Origin: Segetibacter sp.
Lineage (GTDB): Bacteria > Bacteroidota > Bacteroidia > Chitinophagales > Chitinophagaceae
Length of the DNA stretch: 64,000 bases
NCBI RefSeq assembly: GCF_025963695.1
Contig: NZ_JAOQAH010000028.1
Coordinates: 62,001 to 126,000 of the forward strand
Direction: 5' to 3'
Notes under the pieces: model-generated
Database searches by the model: none
Told to the model about the DNA's origin: nothing
The model's input: the letters and a program-made list of their open reading frames with translations, nothing else
Program-made: the position numbers and the translations under genes
Shown here: positions 61,543 to 64,000 of the stretch, one piece after another
How the letters are laid out: every line of letters begins with the position of its first letter
Position numbering within the stretch: position 1 is the first letter of the stretch

Positions 61543-64000
61543 ATGACGAAAATTTCGAAGGGTTTATTGCTAATAATTCTTTGCTTTCACGTTTCAACTG
61601 TTTATTGTCAAACGCCTGTTACTTATAATAGCGCCGACATTTACCAGCAGCTTAAAAAATTAAATGTTTTAGGAAGTATTTTATATATCGCAGCGCACCC
61701 CGATGACGAGAATAACGGCCTGCTTCCCTATTTCGCCAAAGAAAAACTTTACCGTACCGGCTACCTAAGTCTTACCAGGGGAGATGGCGGTCAAAACCTG
61801 ATAGGGAGCGAACAAGGTTATGAACTGGGCATGATTCGTACGCAGGAATTGTTGGCTGCAAGAAGAATAGACGGTGCCGAACAATTTTTTAGCAGAGCCT
61901 ACGAATTTGGCTTCAGCAAGAGTTCTGAAGAGGCCCTGAAGTTTTGGGGAAGAGATAAAATTTTAAGTGATGTAGTGTGGGTGATTAGGCAGTACCAGCC
62001 GGATGTAATTATCAAGCGTTTTCCACCTGATAAAAGAGCCGGTCATGGCCACCATGCTGCCTCTGCAATTTTAGCGGATGAAGCATTTACGGCAGCTGCA
62101 GATCCCAATCGTTTTCCTGAGCAACTTAAGTATGGGGTAAAACCATGGCAGGCCAAAAGAATCTTATGGAATACATTCAATTTTGGTGGGAACAACACTA
62201 CTAGTGAAGACCAGTTAAAAGTAGAGGTCGGCGGCTATAATCCGCTAATTGGCAAAAGCTATGGCGAGCTGGGTGGTGAAGCAAGAAGCATGCACAAAAG
62301 CCAGGGCGAAGGAAGGCCAAGAAGACGTGGACCGGTAACCGAATATTTTACCACAACTGCCGGGGATGCGCCTAAAACAGATTTGATGGATGGAATAATG
62401 ATCGATTGGAAAAGGATACCTGGAGGTGAAAACGTAGGAAGCCTGGTAAACCAGGCTATTACTGATTTTAAATTGGAAAATCCGGCGTTATCGGTGCCCG
62501 CATTAGTAAGAATTTATACGGCAATAAAAGCTTTACCTGAGACAAACTGGAGGAATAAAAAACTGAGTGAAACACAGACTTTAATAGAAGCATGCGCCGG
62601 CCTTTTTGCTGAAGCAACAACCAACGAACAAAATATAGTACAAGGCGACAGGCTTGCTGTTACCTTTTTTGTAAATAGCCGCGGCGCGGTTAACGCAACT
62701 GTTAAGAACATAAATTTTGAAACTTTCGATACTACTTTTTCTTCGCCTCTTGCCTCAAATCAAACCTTGTCTGTCAACAAGATTTTTCGTGTTAGTGCTG
62801 ATAAAAAAATAACTCAACCTTACTGGCTTGAGTATCCGCAATCAGAAGGGGCGTTCGATGTAAGAGATCAGATGCTGATAGGAAAAGCTGAAAATGATCC
62901 TGCCTTTGAGGCCACTTTCACTATCAATATTGCACAAACTGATTTTACTATTCGTAGGCCGGTTCAGTATAAAGTGGTAGATCCGGCAAAAGGCGAATTA
63001 TACCAACCTGTGGCAGTATTGCCGAAGGTTGAGTTTAATTATGCAAGAGAAAATTATGTTTCATTAAATGGCAATCCCGTTGCTGCACCCATTCATTTTA
63101 AAACCAATTTTCACGATACTACTCACTATATTATCAATCAAAAATATTCTGAAGCATGGGCAAACAACTTTCCTTCGGTTAGTTATAATGCAGCCAATAG
63201 CGAGAATGCCATCTCAAGTACCTTCACCTCAAAGTCTAAAGAAACCAATACTACAGAAGCCATTAGTTTAAGTACAATCGACGGCAAGTATAGTGGCTAT
63301 ACAAAGACAATCTCTTACGATCACATTCCAACCCTTACCTATTTCCCTGAAGCAAAAGCTAACCTGTTAAAGGTGGATGTAAAAACAGTTGGAAAAAAAG
63401 TAGGCTATATTGTTGGTGCAGGAGATAAAGTTCCCGAAGCGTTAACAGCACTTGGCTATAATGTTTCTTACCTTGATGAAGCCGGGGTAAACGATGAAAG
63501 CTTAAAACAATTTGATGCAATAATTGTAGGCATCCGGGCCTATAACATCTTTGAATATCTTAGTAACAAGAATGATGTTTTTAACCGTTATGTTGAAAAC
63601 GGAGGTAACATGATTGTGCAGTATATGAAAAGTATGCAGGTTGGGTTAAAAAGAATTCAAACCGGCCCTTATCCTTTTACGGTTACCGGCACAAGGGTTA
63701 CTGAGGAGAATGCGAAAGTCAGTTTCTTATTACCCAAACATCCTGTTTTTAATTATCCTAACAAGATTACCCAAAAAGATTTTGAAGGTTGGATTCAGGA
63801 GCGCAGTACCTACCAGGTTGATCAGTCAGACGAGCACTATGAAAAATTGATTAGTATGAATGATGTTGGTGAAAAGGAAAGCAACGGAAGCCTCGCCATC
63901 GCAAAGTATGGCAAAGGAAATTATGCGTATGTTGGGCTTGTATTGTTCAGGCAGTTGCCTGGTGGTGTTCCCGGAGCCTATCGTTTAATGGCAAATTTAA
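61543..64000 (+). CDS. PIG-L family deacetylase, exported (partial, C-terminus outside window)
   Basis: An exported GlcNAc-PI de-N-acetylase-fold protein, open from the ATG at 61543 to the window end (about 819 codons, incomplete). Signal peptide about 1-22. The zinc motif AAHPDDE near residue 49 and GHGHHAASAI with the later His supply the metal site. After the deacetylase domain (to about 290), long beta-rich segments follow. The region VGYIVGAGDKVPEALTALGYNVSYLDEAGV near residue 620 resembles a ThuA/GATase-like fold. Bacteroidota members of this multi-domain type likely act on polysaccharides or glycoconjugates outside the cell. Confidence 0.88.
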   Translation, partial: MTKISKGLLLIILCFHVSTVYCQTPVTYNSADIYQQLKKLNVLGSILYIAAHPDDENNGLLPYFAKEKLYRTGYLSLTRGDGGQNLIGSEQGYELGMIRTQELLAARRIDGAEQFFSRAYEFGFSKSSEEALKFWGRDKILSDVVWVIRQYQPDVIIKRFPPDKRAGHGHHAASAILADEAFTAAADPNRFPEQLKYGVKPWQAKRILWNTFNFGGNNTTSEDQLKVEVGGYNPLIGKSYGELGGEARSMHKSQGEGRPRRRGPVTEYFTTTAGDAPKTDLMDGIMIDWKRIPGGENVGSLVNQAITDFKLENPALSVPALVRIYTAIKALPETNWRNKKLSETQTLIEACAGLFAEATTNEQNIVQGDRLAVTFFVNSRGAVNATVKNINFETFDTTFSSPLASNQTLSVNKIFRVSADKKITQPYWLEYPQSEGAFDVRDQMLIGKAENDPAFEATFTINIAQTDFTIRRPVQYKVVDPAKGELYQPVAVLPKVEFNYARENYVSLNGNPVAAPIHFKTNFHDTTHYIINQKYSEAWANNFPSVSYNAANSENAISSTFTSKSKETNTTEAISLSTIDGKYSGYTKTISYDHIPTLTYFPEAKANLLKVDVKTVGKKVGYIVGAGDKVPEALTALGYNVSYLDEAGVNDESLKQFDAIIVGIRAYNIFEYLSNKNDVFNRYVENGGNMIVQYMKSMQVGLKRIQTGPYPFTVTGTRVTEENAKVSFLLPKHPVFNYPNKITQKDFEGWIQERSTYQVDQSDEHYEKLISMNDVGEKESNGSLAIAKYGKGNYAYVGLVLFRQLPGGVPGAYRLMANL

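Noticed and set aside
1..64000. tRNA, rRNA, CRISPR arrays, insertion sequences, prophage
   Set aside because: No cloverleaf-like gene, direct-repeat array, transposase or phage structural gene was seen; the DUF5131 gene is phage-named but isolated.

Overview
The window looks like chromosomal DNA of a Bacteroidota bacterium, most likely near Chitinophagaceae (inference). It is AT-rich. Several genes and one RNA gene carry the TAnnTTTG -7 box typical of that phylum. The gene families also fit: SLBB-type Wza, a kinase-RapZ fusion, a PA0069-family radical SAM protein, DUF885 and PIG-L exported proteins. No rRNA, tRNA, CRISPR array, transposase or prophage was found. One RNA gene, the small SRP RNA, was found at about 54.6 kb.

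Layout. 0-9.3 kb: housekeeping and envelope genes (partial M23 peptidase, cyclophilin, gcvH, ECF sigma/anti-sigma pair, VanZ protein, prfA, amidohydrolase). 9.4-14.1 kb: a leftward carotenoid operon (ECF sigma, crtI, crtB, idi) behind a MerR-family regulator that carries the full coenzyme-B12 photoreceptor signature of CarH/LitR. 14.2-36.1 kb: a large leftward exopolysaccharide locus. It holds a WcaJ-type initiating transferase, Wza, Wzz, a Wzy-like polymerase, an opposite-strand Wzx-like flippase, glycosyltransferases and sugar-nucleotide enzymes. At its upstream end is a CDP-sugar block: glucose-1-phosphate cytidylyltransferase, CDP-glucose 4,6-dehydratase, a TylF-like methyltransferase, an NAD epimerase/reductase and a two-subunit transketolase. 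This block reads like a pathway to a methylated, two-carbon-branched deoxysugar.

36.4-44.5 kb: a decayed DUF5009 acyltransferase, a MurU-like nucleotidyltransferase with an AmgK-like kinase fused to a RapZ C-terminal domain, a decayed small gene, a second VanZ protein, RtcB, a CBS protein, a GNAT acetyltransferase and a metalloprotease. 44.9-50.4 kb: a putative nucleic-acid damage island with two tandem 2H phosphoesterases, a spore-photoproduct-lyase-like radical SAM protein, a DUF5131 gene broken by one in-frame stop, and umuD-umuC. Related AT-rich operator-like sequences precede three of its transcription units. 50.9-54.4 kb: a stand-alone N-terminal half of CarB ending exactly at the domain boundary and followed by a terminator, then recO and an NlpC/P60 lipoprotein. 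54.6-64 kb: SRP RNA, LLM oxidoreductase, DUF2071, alcohol dehydrogenase, Dabb protein, exported proteins, a DUF885 metallo-hydrolase and a partial PIG-L deacetylase.

Across the whole window a short dispersed repeat recurs in at least 14 places between genes. It has a palindromic core, TGCGACGCA or the co-varying GTGACAC form, followed by AAC(G/A)ATG. I do not recognise it as a named family, and it is the most unexpected structural signal here.
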